DNA of 64,000 bases. It comes from Tachypleus tridentatus (lineage: Eukaryota > Arthropoda > Merostomata > Xiphosura > Limulidae). The notes under the pieces were generated by a model, which searched no databases, was not told the origin of the DNA, and saw nothing but the letters and a program-made list of their open reading frames with translations. The stretch is from NCBI RefSeq assembly GCF_004210375.1, contig NC_134827.1:106005285-106069284 (forward strand). Reading direction: 5' to 3'. The position numbers and the translations under genes were made by a program. This document shows, in pieces, positions 1-11,609 of this stretch (positions are counted from its first letter, which is position 1; each line of letters opens with the position of its first letter).

Positions 1-340
1 AAACTAAAACAAGTCTTACCATTTTGTCTTTCTCCTTTTACAGTTTTGACGACATATTTTAGCTTCTTGTCTGGAGGTGTATATAATCTTGTTTTAAGCC
101 TTTTTTACATCCAAATAAACATCCTTAATATATTATTGGCTTTGTTGTAAATAAATCGTTTAAAAACTTGTTTATATCAGTAAAATATCGTCTAATATGG
201 TAATAACCTAAAGGAAAATTTTACGGCTCAATAATCAGATATTTTCGACAATAATTTATATAAGATGACTTCCAGTGGGCGTTACGTATGCTAGAAATAC
301 TCAGAAATATTTGTTGTTGATATTGGTTCACTAATATGTG

Positions 341-454
341 TGTTTTCTTTTTAGCAAAGCCACATCGGACTATCTGCTGAGTCCCCCGAGAAGAATCGAA
401 CCCCTGATTTTAGCGTTGTAAATCCGTAGACTTATCGCTGTACCGAAGGGAGAC
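341..454 (-). repeat. SINE B' copy
   Basis: Reads as the reverse complement of a tRNA-like head (gaatcgaacccctgat is the B-box region) joined to a tail ending in a gtggctttgct-type sequence. Near full length. Confidence 0.7.
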
Positions 455-892
455 AATACACTAACATATGTACACGAATTCCCTACGTTAGATGCACCCG
501 TGTAATATTTATGAGTTTTGCGTCTGGTGAGAAACAATATTGGTAAGAACATTAAGTTAAACACAATAAAAAAAGAACATTAGACAACAAACTAAACAAG
601 GTGATCCAGGTGGCGCTGTATATCAATTAAATAATTATATCCACATACCTCAATAATTATAGCGTTCACAGTCAATTTTATTCACCTGAATAAAATATCA
701 TAAATGGGCTATGTTCAATAATACATTGTGGGGATAACCCTCACCACTACCCTTAATACACTGTGGGGATAACCCCCACCACCACCTTCATATAATTAAA
801 ACTGGCTTTTATTGTTGAAATCAGTCTTCGTGGAGAGTTGAATTTATGATGTTTCATTCACCATAAAAAAAACAAAACGAGGTGTCTGGTGA

Positions 893-1208
893 TGAACAAA
901 TTTTCAAACTGCTTCCAAAAAACTAATTCAGACGTTCAAACTGTTTCCCCAAAACTATATCAGATATTCGAACTGCTTCCAAAGAGTTAATCTAGATATT
1001 TAAACTTTCTCAAAAAGAAATTTAAGTGTTCAAACTTCTCTCAAAACACTAATTCGTTTTGCTTGTTTGAAGTTTAGCACAAAGCTTCACAGTGCTGTAT
1101 CTGTTTTCTGCCCACCACCGGTATTCAAACCCTGTTTCTAACGTTGTAAGTCCGTAAACATTCCGCTATTTCACCTCCCAGATCTTCAAATTACTTCCCA
1201 AAAACTGA
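893..1208. repeat. Degenerate 35-37 bp tandem repeat split by a SINE
   Basis: About five diverged units of the type ttcaaactgcttcc..aaaactaattcag run from 893 to about 1056 and resume at about 1182-1208 after a SINE B copy. The array therefore predates the SINE insertion. Confidence 0.6.
1061..1179 (-). repeat. SINE B copy inside a minisatellite
   Basis: Contains tagcacaaagcttcacag, tctgcccaccaccggtat and the head region gttgtaagtccgtaaaca in reverse orientation. Flanked on both sides by units of the same tandem repeat. Confidence 0.7.
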
Positions 1209-1334
1209 TGGAGGGGGCTATTACCCGAAGTCACTTTATTGACTGCAAAAAGGACTGGGGTAGAGTCCTCATGTTGAAATTTACTGTTGACTATAGACAG
1301 CCTATCAGAAATATGTCTTTATTAATAACCTAGG

Positions 1335-1575
1335 ACATCTGCTCGCATATAAGATCAGGGGTTCGAATCCCGTTACCGAACTGGTTGCTCTTCAGCCGTG
1401 AGGGCGTTATAAGAAAGAATCAATCCCTCTATTCGTTGGTAAAAAAATTAGCCTACGAGTTGCTAGTGGGTGATATTGACCAGTTGCCTTCGGTCCAATC
1501 TGTCATTGTTAAATTATGGTCGACTATCGCAAGCAGTCCTCGTGTAGTTTTGCGAGAAATTCTAAAACAAACAAT
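1335..1575 (+). repeat. SINE A copy, diverged
   Basis: Carries the B box ggttcgaatcc, the body (gccgtgagggcgttataa, ctattcgttggtaaa) and the tail gcgagaaattctaaaacaaac. The head is eroded. Confidence 0.7.
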
Positions 1576-1611
1576 TTATAAAGAACATGACACTAGAATG
1601 ATTGGTTTGTT

Positions 1612-1833
1612 GCGCTAGCCGTCCATAATTTAGTAGTGTAAAACTAGAGGGAAGGCAGCTAGTCATCACCACCCACCGCCAACTCTCGGGCTACTCTTTT
1701 ATCAATGAATAGTGGGATTGACCGTCATATTATAACGTCCCCACGGGTGAAAGGGTAAGCATGTTTGGTGCGATGGGGATTCAAACCCGCGACCCTCGAA
1801 CGCCTTAACCCATCTGGCCATGCCGGGGCCTCT
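1612..1833 (-). repeat. SINE A copy, tail-truncated
   Basis: Starts at the body (gcgctagccgtcc) and runs to the head end ggccatgccggggcc. The last ~40 bases of the 3' tail are missing. Confidence 0.8.
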
Positions 1834-2219
1834 TTATAAGTTACTTAAATGAAATGTCTACTTCACGTTGAACGTAGAGTTAGATGTTAGAAATGGAATT
1901 TCAACCCCTATTATGCTTCACGTATCCCAGCCAGTCTGATGAGCCCTGGTATTAGGCGAAAGTCCTTCTCGGCCCTGGATGTAGCAGATATAGTATGTTT
2001 TGACACATTTTATACATTCCCATTGACTTTCACTCATAGGTTTTTAAAATTTTATAAATAAAATTTACCATCTAAAATATTTATGTACATCAATAAAAAT
2101 ACTCTCGCTTCGCGCGTCGCTCAGTTAGTTGGCTTCACAACCAGACATCTATATAACAAGTAAAGGTAATAATGCTACCTGTGATACACTCAACACGAAA
2201 CTTAGCCTTCGTTTGTCAG

Positions 2220-2478
2220 TTTTTGTTTGTTTTGAATTTCGCGCAAAGCTATCTGCGCTAGCCGTCCCTAATTTAGCAGTGTAAGACTAGAGGGAAGGCA
2301 GCTAGTCATCATCACCTACCACCAACTCTTGGGCTACTCTTTTACCAACGAATAGTGGTATTTACCGTCACATTATAACACCCCCACAGCTGAAAGGGCC
2401 AGCATGTTTGGTGCGACAGGGATTCGAACCCGCAACCCTCGGATTACAAGTCGAACGTCTTAACACACTTCGGCCATG
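2220..2478 (-). repeat. SINE A copy
   Basis: Begins gtttgttttgaatttcgcgc and ends cacttcggccatg. B box in reverse orientation is gggattcgaaccc. Near full length with a short tail deletion. Confidence 0.85.
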
Positions 2479-2599
2479 TTTGTCAGTTACACCTATTTAC
2501 AGCTGAAGTTGGTGTCAAACTAGGACTCTTTTTTTTCTGGTTTCTAATGCATTTAAACTCGATATTTGGAAAGGGTGGAGGACCTTCTCGAAACTGATC

Positions 2600-2707
2600 A
2601 AACCAGCGATAAGTTTTCGGACTTATAACGGTAAAATCCTGGGTTCGATTTTCCGAGAAGACAGAGTGCAGGTTCTCCATTGTATGTATAGCTTTGCACA
2701 AACAAAG
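2600..2707 (+). repeat. SINE B' copy, diverged
   Basis: Shows ccagcgataagttttcggac, the B box gggttcgatttt and the tail gtatagctttgcacaaacaaa. Confidence 0.55.
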
Positions 2708-3046
2708 GCTTCTGACTCATAACACCAGACAGACTGGTTTACGTTAACAGATGTACGTGTGTTTTGTTAGATTATTCGTCAAGCAGTTCTTGGAGTTGTG
2801 GTTGCTGTTGTAACATATACATGTCATTGACTGAGAGTATCCCTTTATAAATATAACAACCTCTACATTAAAGTTTGGATTCATCCCGTTGCCAAGCAAC
2901 AGTCGACAACACAGAGTGACCCCCACTGTGCGTTGGCTAACAGTATGTCCCTAAAAGCAAGCCGTTTGAAATAAGCGCACGCAATTTCTGTACTTATATT
3001 ACATTTAAAACAAACTTAACGATTTAGCTCCTAAGTGCTGATAATT

Positions 3047-3130
3047 GTTTGTTTTTGGTTAAGTACAAAGTTACACACTGGGCTATCTGTACTCTGCCCA
3101 TCAAGGGTATTGAAATCAGAAAATATGCCA
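3047..3130 (-). repeat. SINE B fragment
   Basis: Tail half only: ttaagtacaaagttacacac through gcccatcaagggtattgaaa. The tRNA-like head is lost. Confidence 0.6.
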
Positions 3131-3459
3131 TTTAGCCACTAGCGGAAACGGGGTGGGCTCTACTGATGAGCCATAAAATTAATTTAATTTTTATTATTCG
3201 TTAGAAACCGAGTCTCGATAGGTGGCGTGGGCAGAGCTTTACGTAACTTTGTGGTTAATTTTAAAATAAACAAACAAATGTTATTTGTTTTACTGATTTC
3301 TTTTACAGTATCCATATTTTACTAGAATTTATTCGTGATGACGAGAAACCCACTTGAAGTCAAAATTTATTTTTAACACTTTAATTAAACTAAAGTACAG
3401 AATAACGTTACGACCTTCTCAGGTCACCTTCATGTTAATCTGAATTTGTTAACATTACT

Positions 3460-4516
3460 ATTCTATTGTTATCCTTTTCACAAAATCGTTAATGTTCTAT
3501 TGGTGTTTTTGACAAAATCATTAATATATATCTTGTATTGTTGCCTTTTTTTCATAAATTGTTAATATTCTGCGTGGGTGTTTTGTTATAGCAAAGCTAC
3601 ATTGGGCTGTCTGTTGAGTCTAACAAGGGGAACCGAACCCCTGATTTTAGCGTCGTAAATCCGAAGACTTACCGCTGTATCAGCAAGAGGCCGTTAATAT
3701 TCTATTGTTGTTGTTGTTTTCACAGAATCATTAATATTCTATTGTTGTTGTTTTCACAGAATCATTAATATTCTATTGTTGCTGTTTTCACAACAGATTG
3801 TTGTTGTTTTCACAGAATCATTAATATTCTATTGTTGTTGTTGTTTTCACAGAATCATTAATATTCTATTGTTGTTGTTTTCACAGAATCATTAATATTC
3901 TATTGTTGTTGTTGTTTTCACATAATCATTAATATTCTATTGTTGTTGTTTTCACAGAATCATTAATATTCTATTGTTGTTGTTTTCACAGAATCTTTAA
4001 TATTCTATTGTTGTTGTTGTTTTCACAGAATCTTTAATATTCTATTGTTGTTGTTGTTTTCACAGAATCATTAATATTCTATTGTTGTTGTTGTTTTCAC
4101 ATAATCATTAATATTCTATTGTTGTTGTTTTCACAGAATCATTAATATTCTATTGTTGTTGTTGTTTTCACAGAATCATTAATATTCTATTGTTGTTGTT
4201 TTCACAGAATCATTAATATTCTATTGTTGTTGTTGTTTTCACAGAATCATTAATATTCTATTGTTGTTGTTTTCACAGAATCATTAATATTCTATTGTTG
4301 TTGTTTTCACAGAATCATTAATATTCTATTGTTGTTGTTTTCACAGAATCATTAATATTCTATTGTTGTTGTTGTTTTCACAGAATCATTAATATTATAT
4401 TATTGTTGTCCTTTTCACAAAATAATTAATATTCTATTGTTGTTGTTGTCAGAGAATCATCAATATTATATTATTGTTGTCCTTTACACAAAATCATTAA
4501 TATTCTGTTGTTGTTG
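3460..4516. repeat. Minisatellite, 34-37 bp unit
   Basis: About 25 units of an AT-rich monomer made of aatcattaatattctattg followed by (ttg)n and ttttcacag. Length varies mainly by 3 bp through the ttg run. The leftmost units (3460-3560) are diverged; a SINE B' splits them from the homogeneous part at 3693-4516. Confidence 0.9.
3579..3692 (-). repeat. SINE B' copy inside the 34-37 bp array
   Basis: Contains atagcaaagctacattgggc, the B box ggggaaccgaacccctg and cgtaaatccgaagacttacc. Flanked by gttaatattc at 3561-3570 and 3693-3702, which could be a target duplication, though the host array repeats that word anyway. Confidence 0.7.
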
Positions 4517-4889
4517 TTTGTATTTATCTAGTAGTCTCTAAACCTATCTTCACTCTATGAATATTGACAAAAGAAAAGAAACCATCAAAGTACGTTCAGT
4601 ATACAATTTTGTTTATAGTTTTGGTAAAAGCTAATGATGAGGTACTCTACGAAGTTCTACAGAGTCTGAGAATCGTCCAGAGTGGAACCAAGATACACAT
4701 AGTAGTGTAAACAATGATCTGACTTATCATAAGTATAAATAAACAGATGTGTGAGAACAGAATCTCATGTAGCTCTCTTCTTCTGATTGACTGAAGAACC
4801 AGTCGTGGCTCGAGGTTATTTTGCCTTACTGGGAACCAAGAGTTTATCATTTGGAAATCGTTGCCACAAATTATTGAGTCTGTGTCTGC

Positions 4890-5030
4890 ACGCGCGATAC
4901 AAGAAAGACAGCCAAATCCCACTATTCGATTGGGCTCGTTTGAGTAGCCCAAGAATAACCAATTGGTGTTATTTATTAGTTACCTTATATATCTCTAGTT
5001 TATCAGCTCAAAATTAGGAACCACTAGTGT
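4890..5030 (+). repeat. Eroded SINE A-like copy
   Basis: Aligns by eye with the SINE A body: gccaaatcccactattcg, gagtagcccaagaataacc and a decayed tail aaaattaggaaccac. No head is recognisable. Confidence 0.45.
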
Positions 5031-5514
5031 ATATATTCCTGTATCTGAATATCCAAAACAAATGAGATTGATGTGATATTCTTCTGGTTCTCTGATGTAT
5101 TGATTTGTCTTATCCAGAGTATGTAACTTTGTCGATGGACAGATATGTTTTATTTTTCACTAGATTTTTGTTATAACGTCCTATCTGGAGTACTTGTCCT
5201 CTCAAAGGAAGTTATATAAATTTGTAATTAATGAAAGGTTATCTTAGGATATGAAAAATTCGTTTCATTATATGCACTTGTAAAAACACAAACACGCCCA
5301 TAAAAACTTCAAAACACGAAACCAAAAGTGTGTACTTACTCCCACATGGACCTAACGAACCTCCAAACCAGTGTTGGTGAGGATTCATCCCAACCCTGTG
5401 TAGTAGTTACATAGACATAACAGATATTACTGTTATATTTATATAGATACGTTACTGATGGCTCATTGTGTAGCTTAAAAACAAACAGTTACATTGTTAA
5501 AGAACGTTGTGTTT

Positions 5515-5610
5515 GTCTGTTATTAAGAAAGCTTTACAATGGACTATATGTGTTGTTCTGACTGCGGCTATCGAAACTTGATATTTAGCGTTATAAGAGC
5601 TCAAATTTAC
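5515..5610 (-). repeat. SINE B copy, diverged
   Basis: Shows aaagctttacaatggacta, cggctatcgaaacttgat and tagcgttataag, matching the SINE B tail-to-head order in reverse. Confidence 0.5.
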
Positions 5611-6084
5611 ATTCTTGGTAGCGGGGTAAAATCAGATGAACAGAGAACACAATACTTTAATGCATGACATGATGCGTTTAAGCGGTGTAAATTTCTGAAG
5701 CCCCAACATTCTAACTTCCACGTGGCTTGTCTAGATGGCACAATGAGATCCACTACACGTGGTTTCTACCTAACTTTATTATCAGGCTTCTAAATCAACA
5801 CGTGAGTAGATGAAAGATGATAGTCGAATCATGCGCGATTGTTTATTGAAGATCAAACTCTTAGTAAGTGAGCCACATAACAAACTTTTGTTGTTGTTTG
5901 TAAGTGAAACAACGAGTGATGTATAAAGATCAAATTGTGAGTTTTGCCTCTTAGAACAAGCACGTATTTATTTCTGTGTTATTGAATAAACATAAATTAA
6001 TTAATTAATTAACCGGTGAAAACAATAACTGTATATTCGAAATATTTTAAGAGCCTTTTACCTTTAGCATTCAATTCTGGAATA

Positions 6085-6198
6085 AATCCGTCTAGCAAAT
6101 CCAGAAAGCCAAATCGAAAAATCAGGGGTTCGATTCCCGTCGGTGGACTCAGCGAATAGCCCGATGTGGTTTTGCTATATGAAAACACACAAACACAC
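6085..6198 (+). repeat. SINE B' copy
   Basis: B box aggggttcgattccc, then gtggactcagcgaatagccc and a tail gatgtggttttgctatatg ending in an acac run. Confidence 0.65.
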
Positions 6199-6420
6199 AC
6201 ACTCTCTCACTTAAACAAATATTCTTCTCTAAAACATTCTATTAAAAAAAGTGAATTATTATGATTTTACTTACACATTTTACCGTAAAAAAGTTTTACA
6301 CATTTTCATAATTGTATCAGGAGTGGCTTAATTAATAGCGTGCCTGTAATTTTAATGCAAGGATTCATGGTTCTTGAAAACCGAAATAAATCGCTTTGTG
6401 CGAAAGTTCTGCGAAAGATT

Positions 6421-6693
6421 TGGTTTTGTTTTGAATTTCGCACAAAGCTACACGAGGGCTTTCTGCGCTAGCCGTCCATAATTTAACAATATAAGACTAG
6501 AGGAAAGGTAAGTAGTCATCACCACCCACCGCCAACTCTTGAGCTATTCTCTTCCCAACAAATAGTGGAATTTACCGCAACTTATAACACCCTCATGGCT
6601 AAAAGAGCGAACATGTTTAGTGTGACCTGGATTCGAACCAGTGACCCTCAGATTGCGAGTCGGGCAACCTAGTCACCAGGCCATGCTAGGGCC
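6421..6693 (-). repeat. SINE A copy
   Basis: Full-length but diverged: starts ggttttgttttgaatttcgc, ends ccaggccatgctagggcc. Confidence 0.85.
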
Positions 6694-7276
6694 TTCTACG
6701 AAAGGAAACCAAACATTCTTGTTTCATGTACTTCATAACATAAGATAATATTTGTGATAATAATACTATCAGACACTACAAATACTCTACTTATCATTCA
6801 TTTGTTTGTTTGCTTTCTTCCTTCTACAACTCAGCTTGTCTTCCTTGATCTTGAACTGAGGCCAACAGTCGACAGCATCCATTGCCAATTCCTGGGCTAC
6901 TCGGGTCTAATAATAGAATTTAACAACCGTTATTAAACGCAACCACCATCTTTAAGAACAGAGTATTCTTTTTTTGCAGCAAAGGGAAGCCAAACATAGG
7001 CCCTCAAATTCACAGCTTATCTCTCTAACTAGTAACCACTAGACCACACTTGTTCCAGTATCCAAAACAGTTCGCTTTATAGACTGGCTGAAAACCTTGA
7101 CAGTGATAGGACGACTTTTTTTTCAAATAACCATAACCCAAACAGATGTGATGAACCTGCCAGAAGATAAACTGAAAGATTTATCTTATACCACCACTTA
7201 GTACGATATGCTGTATTTTTAGGCTTAACCTTTCTTTTTATTTTAATACCAACAGTAATAAAAACATTTAGGCCTT

Positions 7277-7725
7277 ACGGTTAGGGGGCGCTCGACTCGC
7301 AGTATTCAGGTCGCAGTTTTGAATCCTTGTCGCCAATCCTGCATGCCCTTCCAGCCATTTTTTTTTAATTTCGCGCAAAGCTACACGAGGGCTATTTGAG
7401 CTAGCTGTTCTTAATTTAGCAGTGTAAGACTGGAGGAAAGGCAGCTAGTCACCACCACCGACCGCCAACGTTTGGGCTACTCTTTTAGTGGGATTGACCG
7501 TAACATTATAATGCCCCCACGGCTGAAAGGGCAAGCATGTTTGGGATGACAGGTATTCGAACCCTCGACCCTCAGATTACGTGTCGAACGCCTTAACCCA
7601 CCTGACCATGCCGGCCCCTTTAAGCCATAGGGACGTTTTTATCTCACGGTCAATCCAATTATTCGTTGGTGAAGGAGTAGCCTAAGAATTAGCGGTTGGT
7701 GTTGACTAGTAAACTTCACTTTGAT
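7277..7725 (+). repeat. Older SINE A-like copy interrupted by a second SINE
   Basis: The head (gctcgactcgcag, ttttgaatccttgtcgcc) and start of the body (cccttccagccat) lie at 7277-7357. The body resumes at about 7621 with aagccatagggacg and cggtcaatccaattattcg. The gap is filled by an opposite-strand SINE A, and agccat is repeated at both edges. Confidence 0.65.
7358..7617 (-). repeat. SINE A copy nested in an older SINE
   Basis: Runs from a T-rich tail plus aatttcgcgcaaagctacac to the head end ccatgccggcccc. Inserted in the copy spanning 7277-7725. Confidence 0.8.
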
Positions 7726-8067
7726 ATTTGACTGATAAATTAGGGAGAAGATAGGAGCCACCAGGTAAGTTTGCCCAGGAATTACCGATGAAGCATTAGC
7801 ATCTAAGGCGCCCCAACGGTCGTAAGCGCCCTTGAGACTAAAAAAATAAAAATAAAACTTATATAAACACGGAATAAATTTTATTATATTTTAATTCAAA
7901 GTAATATGAAGGAGAAATTTAACCTGGTAACGATTTATTATGTCGATAATAAACTGAAACATTCTGTTTAAAATAATGAGTAGCAACGTAACGACATTGG
8001 GTATCTATTAGACCCATGCTGTTGCTTTGCTTACAAAAAGTTAAACTTTTATTAGCTTTCCCCCATC

Positions 8068-8155
8068 CGTAACTCAGTGACAAATATGAGAGCTTATGAC
8101 GCTATATATTTGGTTTCGATACCCCCTCATGAGCAGAGTACAAACAAATGATATT
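8068..8155 (+). repeat. SINE B fragment, diverged
   Basis: Contains gtaactcagtgacaaatatg, ggtttcgatacccc and gagcagagtacaaac, in SINE B order. Low-similarity remnant just upstream of the first hig exon seen. Confidence 0.45.
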
Positions 8156-8282
8156 AATGGTTACAAAACATTTACAAAGAGCCACGTTGTTCTATTATGA
8201 CCTCCTCAAGTTATATTTATGATTTCTAAAATTCAGAAAGTAAGAACAAAAAATTATAATTGCCTTTTGTTATTACCACCAG

Positions 8283-8540
8283 ATGGAGGTCGTTTTGAAC
8301 CCATACTACGTCAGTGTTCTTTGCGACTGACAGATGCTGAGGTGATGGTCAGTTACGAGGGAAGGGCACTAATAATGGACAAAGAAATTGCCCTTCCTCA
8401 CGCTAGTAAGCTGAACTTCAGATGTTCCGAAGTTGGAATGTTCAAGTTTGTAGGGCAGAAGACCATAACTTGCTCTGATGGACATTGGAGTTCCACTTTT
8501 CCCCGGTGTGTGGCCACAACTCTGCAGCAAAATTTCTCAG
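8283..8540 (+). CDS. hig: hig-like exon A: first CCP (sushi) module
   Basis: An 85-codon internal exon of a Hikaru genki-type protein. Hikaru genki is known as a secreted Ig/CCP protein of the synaptic cleft that organises acetylcholine receptor clusters in flies. The exon follows a T-rich acceptor ending ttaccaccag and ends at donor g|gtatga; both flanking introns are phase 1. The peptide carries four cysteines in CCP spacing (RQCSL, NFRCSE, ITCSD, PRCVA) with the usual G-W (DGHW) before the last Cys. No methionine start belongs to it, so the N-terminus lies upstream. The hig assignment rests on module order (one CCP, Ig, further CCPs) and family resemblance by eye. An alternative would be another CCP/Ig matrix protein. 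Confidence 0.85.
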
Positions 8541-9124
8541 GTATGATACAGTATCATTCAGCGCACCAATGAACTTACATCATAGATTTAGAATAAATTA
8601 AAAATTCAAGTAGTTTGATATTTAAAGTCAAAACTCTCTATTCACCCTCTCAAAAGAATTTATTCCTTCTGAAACTGAACCTGTTTGGTATTATCGAAAT
8701 TAAAATGTTTACATGAAATTTTGATTGAAATTGATTTTAAAATGAGGCCAAACAGAACTCTTATTTTATAAAACATATTCGATCTGCTCCAACAACTTAT
8801 CGACTAAGTTTTATAGTGCAAATAGTGACGTAAAATTTGGTTTCAAGAGTAGATGGAGACAGTCTTCTGTATCTGGGGTATACACGAGGTTATTTCCTCA
8901 AAACAAGAGATATTCTACCTTTGAAAATCTGCAGGGGACATGTCCCTCCTGAAAATTAAATATGTGAATGTGAGAAGCCTTAATACTTACAAATAAGAAT
9001 GGATATCAAAGTTCGGTCTTTGTCATTTCACTGTTATCCCAAAAGACTGTTTGTTATAAACACAAAGCTACACAAATCTGACTGTTTGCATTGCGAATTC
9101 GCAGAAATACCAATGCCTCAGTGG

Positions 9125-9228
9125 TTGGGGCGTTGTTAAATACAAAGCTACACAATGAGCTATCTGTGTTCTGTCCATTACGGGTATTGAATCCCGGATT
9201 CTAGCATATCGGTGTATCACCGGACATG
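9125..9228 (-). repeat. SINE B copy
   Basis: Shows taaatacaaagctacacaat, tctgtccattacgggtatt and tatcggtgtatcaccgg. Confidence 0.65.
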
Positions 9229-9449
9229 GTGGTGTTTTTTTCATAAACTAGATCTCTCTCATGAAAGGTACATCAAACAAAACAGGTTGATTTCATTAAC
9301 AGAAATAAGAGCATGAGAATATACATACATTTTGTGTTCTATTTTTTAACTCTAACTATAAAATCTAACTATATTTTAGAATATTTTTTCTTGTCTTCTT
9401 TAGGGATTCCCTAACTTTTAAAGCAAGAACTCCCCACACATACAAGACC

Positions 9450-9708
9450 CGGCATGGCCAGATGGATAAGCACTCGACTTGTAATCCGGGGTTCGAATCC
9501 CCGTCACACCAAACATGTTCGCCCTTTCAGTCGTGAGGGCGTTATAATGTGACAGTCAATCCCACTATTCATTGGTAAAAGAGTAGCCCAAGAGTTGGCG
9601 GTGGGTGGTGATGACTAGTTGCCTTCTATTTAGTTTTACACCGCAAAATTAGGAACGGCTTGCGCAGATATCACTCATGTAGCTTTGCGCGAAATTCCAA
9701 AACAAAGA
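9450..9708 (+). repeat. SINE A copy, full length
   Basis: Starts cccggcatggccagatgg, B box gttcgaatccccg, ends gcgcgaaattccaaaacaaa. A box and B box are both readable, as expected for a tRNA-derived internal pol III promoter. A few bases missing near the anticodon-like region. Confidence 0.9.
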
Positions 9709-10452
9709 AACAATATTAACCCAATTAAAGTTTAAAATACCGATTAGGTCACGTGCTGCTCCAAGTAACACTTCTGTCTTCTGTACGTGTGTGTGTGGAA
9801 CTCGTCTGTCCTGAAAAGCTTTATCTCAAATAAGCATGTCGATCTGACAGAGCAGAAGTCATCTGATTTTTTTTCCACTCGTGTTTTCTAGCAGATTAAT
9901 CAAAGTTTCTTGACAGGCATAACCATCTTTCTGATTGGACGGATACGTTGACGTCACGACGTTTGATGGATGGCAGTTTTGAATTACGTGATGGAACTTG
10001 ATGATCTGTTTCAAGGTTTAATCATTATTTGAAAATGAAACTGTTCTTAATACTTTAAATTGTAAAAAATTCAACTGATTACTTTTTAAAAATTCAAATT
10101 AAGTAATAGTTCGATTCTTCTAAAGATAAAGAAGTGAAGTGTGGAATATAATACTTATAGGTTAAAGGTTAGATATTCTCTGTTAGGAGAAAATATACGC
10201 TGAAAATACTGTCATTTTTGTAACTTATTTGTTTTTATTTTTACATTATTTGTTTTTATTTTTACATTATTATTGCCAAGTTTTAAACTAAAAAATATTA
10301 AACAAACAAAGAATCAGCTAAAAGATAAATGTATCAAGTAGAAATGAGCCAGACGAAGGTCTCAAGTTATGAAACTAAATAAAGCAGATAGCGTGGAATA
10401 TTTTGGTTACACTTAACTGGATGTTGTTAACTTATCGCCCTCTGGTGGATAG

Positions 10453-10612
10453 TGCAAGCCCCACCAACTATCAACTACAACGTGATTTCCGGAGATGCTG
10501 ACGTTTCTGAAACCGGAGATGTGGTCATTATACCAAACAGTATAGTTCACTTAGACTGTTTGTTTCAGAGAGAACATGGAAGTCCTGAATGGGCATGGTC
10601 ATCTACTCAAAG
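10453..10612 (+). CDS. hig: hig-like exon B: N-terminal half of the Ig domain
   Basis: Encodes the first half of an immunoglobulin-like domain: PPTINYNVISGD, then IPNSIVHLDCLF with the B-strand Cys, then PEWAWSS with the conserved Trp. Upstream intron phase 1, downstream phase 2, so the Ig domain is split between two exons. Donor is caaag|gtcagc. A second in-frame acceptor (tgcaag) would start the exon 6 bases later, dropping two residues; I cannot decide between them. The downstream half is exon C, 4.5 kb away. Confidence 0.85.
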
Positions 10613-10794
10613 GTCAGCCTCCCTTTGAACTCTGATTTAAGTAAAACTTTACTATTATATATATTTTAAATTGATTTTTATATTTCACTTAGAGTTACAA
10701 TACAGAAACCGAGATGAAAGTATTTTCAGTAAAATGAAAAGAAAATGTATATTTTTACCACGAAGATATGAATTAAAATAAGTTTAGTGTTAGA

Positions 10795-11185
10795 GTTTGT
10801 GAAATCATGTGTATTTTAACCCTAAATTCAAAAACGTGTACTTTAACCCCTAATTTAAAAAAAATGTGTATTTTAAACCCTAATATTCAAAAACGTGTAC
10901 TTCAACCCCTAATTTTTTAAAAATGTGTATTTTAACCCTAAATTCAAAAACGTGTACTTTAACCCCTAATTTTTAAAAAATGTGTATTTTAACCCTAAAT
11001 TCAAAAACGTGTACTTTAACCCCTAATTTTTTTTTAAAAATGTGTATTTTTAACCAAAATTCAAAAACGTGTACTTTAACCCCTAATTTTATAAAACGTG
11101 CATTTCAACCCTAAATTCAAAAACGTGTATTTTAACTTCTAATTTTAAAAAAGTGTATTTTAATCCCAAAATGTAAAAACGAGTA
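10795..11185. repeat. Minisatellite, 57-60 bp unit
   Basis: Six to seven units. Each consists of two related half-units, gtgtattttaaccctaaatt and acgtgtactttaacccctaa, separated by A runs of variable length. The half-units differ consistently, so the dimer is the repeating unit. Confidence 0.85.
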
Positions 11186-11609
11186 TCTTACTCCGGTTCT
11201 TTTAAAAACCTTGTAATTACAAAAACAAAAGCTTCATAATAATAAATATGTATACAAAAACCTTTATTTTATTAAAAACTATTCAAACAGTGATAACTGA
11301 ATGGTAGATTTACAAAAAATACAGTATTGTATACGTCATTAAATGGTTCTTCCGCTGTAAATACTGTCACCAGATGGCGTTTAGCCATACTTCATTGTAG
11401 ATACGTATAACCCAAGGCAGATCTTTTTTTTTTTTCCATTTCACAATCTCACGAGAAAAATCAGAACATTATTTCTAATAAGGAACTTATAAGTGTCGTT
11501 TTGTACGTCTATTAATAAGAAATTTGCTAAAAATCGTTATAACTTGGGATGGAATAACCCTTTTGTTATGTGCATTCGATAAACAATATTCAACAAACCA
11601 GATTAAATT

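Larger units (their letters stand above)
1..8282. other. Gene-free flank / possible upstream hig intron
   Basis: No exon was recognised here on either strand. The stretch is AT-rich and holds SINE copies and one minisatellite, listed separately. Because the first hig exon seen (8283) starts in phase 1 after an acceptor, at least one coding exon with the signal peptide must lie upstream, either unrecognised here or outside the window. A direct repeat of about 36 bp built on ctgtggggataaccc occurs at about 720-785. Confidence 0.6.
8541..10452 (+). other. hig intron A/B (phase 1, 1.9 kb)
   Basis: Holds SINE B (9125-9228), SINE A (9450-9708) and otherwise unremarkable AT-rich sequence. A short TT-rich direct repeat (tttgtttttatttttacatt) occurs twice near 10229-10268. 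Confidence 0.7.

Noticed and set aside
9450-9540. tRNA genes (many tRNA-like heads with A and B boxes)
   Set aside because: All are heads of SINE A or B copies followed by the SINE body; none shows an intact acceptor stem and cloverleaf on its own. tRNAscan-SE would be the decisive test.
10861-11110. Interstitial telomere repeat (ttaaccctaa words)
   Set aside because: The words belong to a 57-60 bp unit and never form the (TTAGG)n or (TTAGGG)n runs expected of telomeric DNA.
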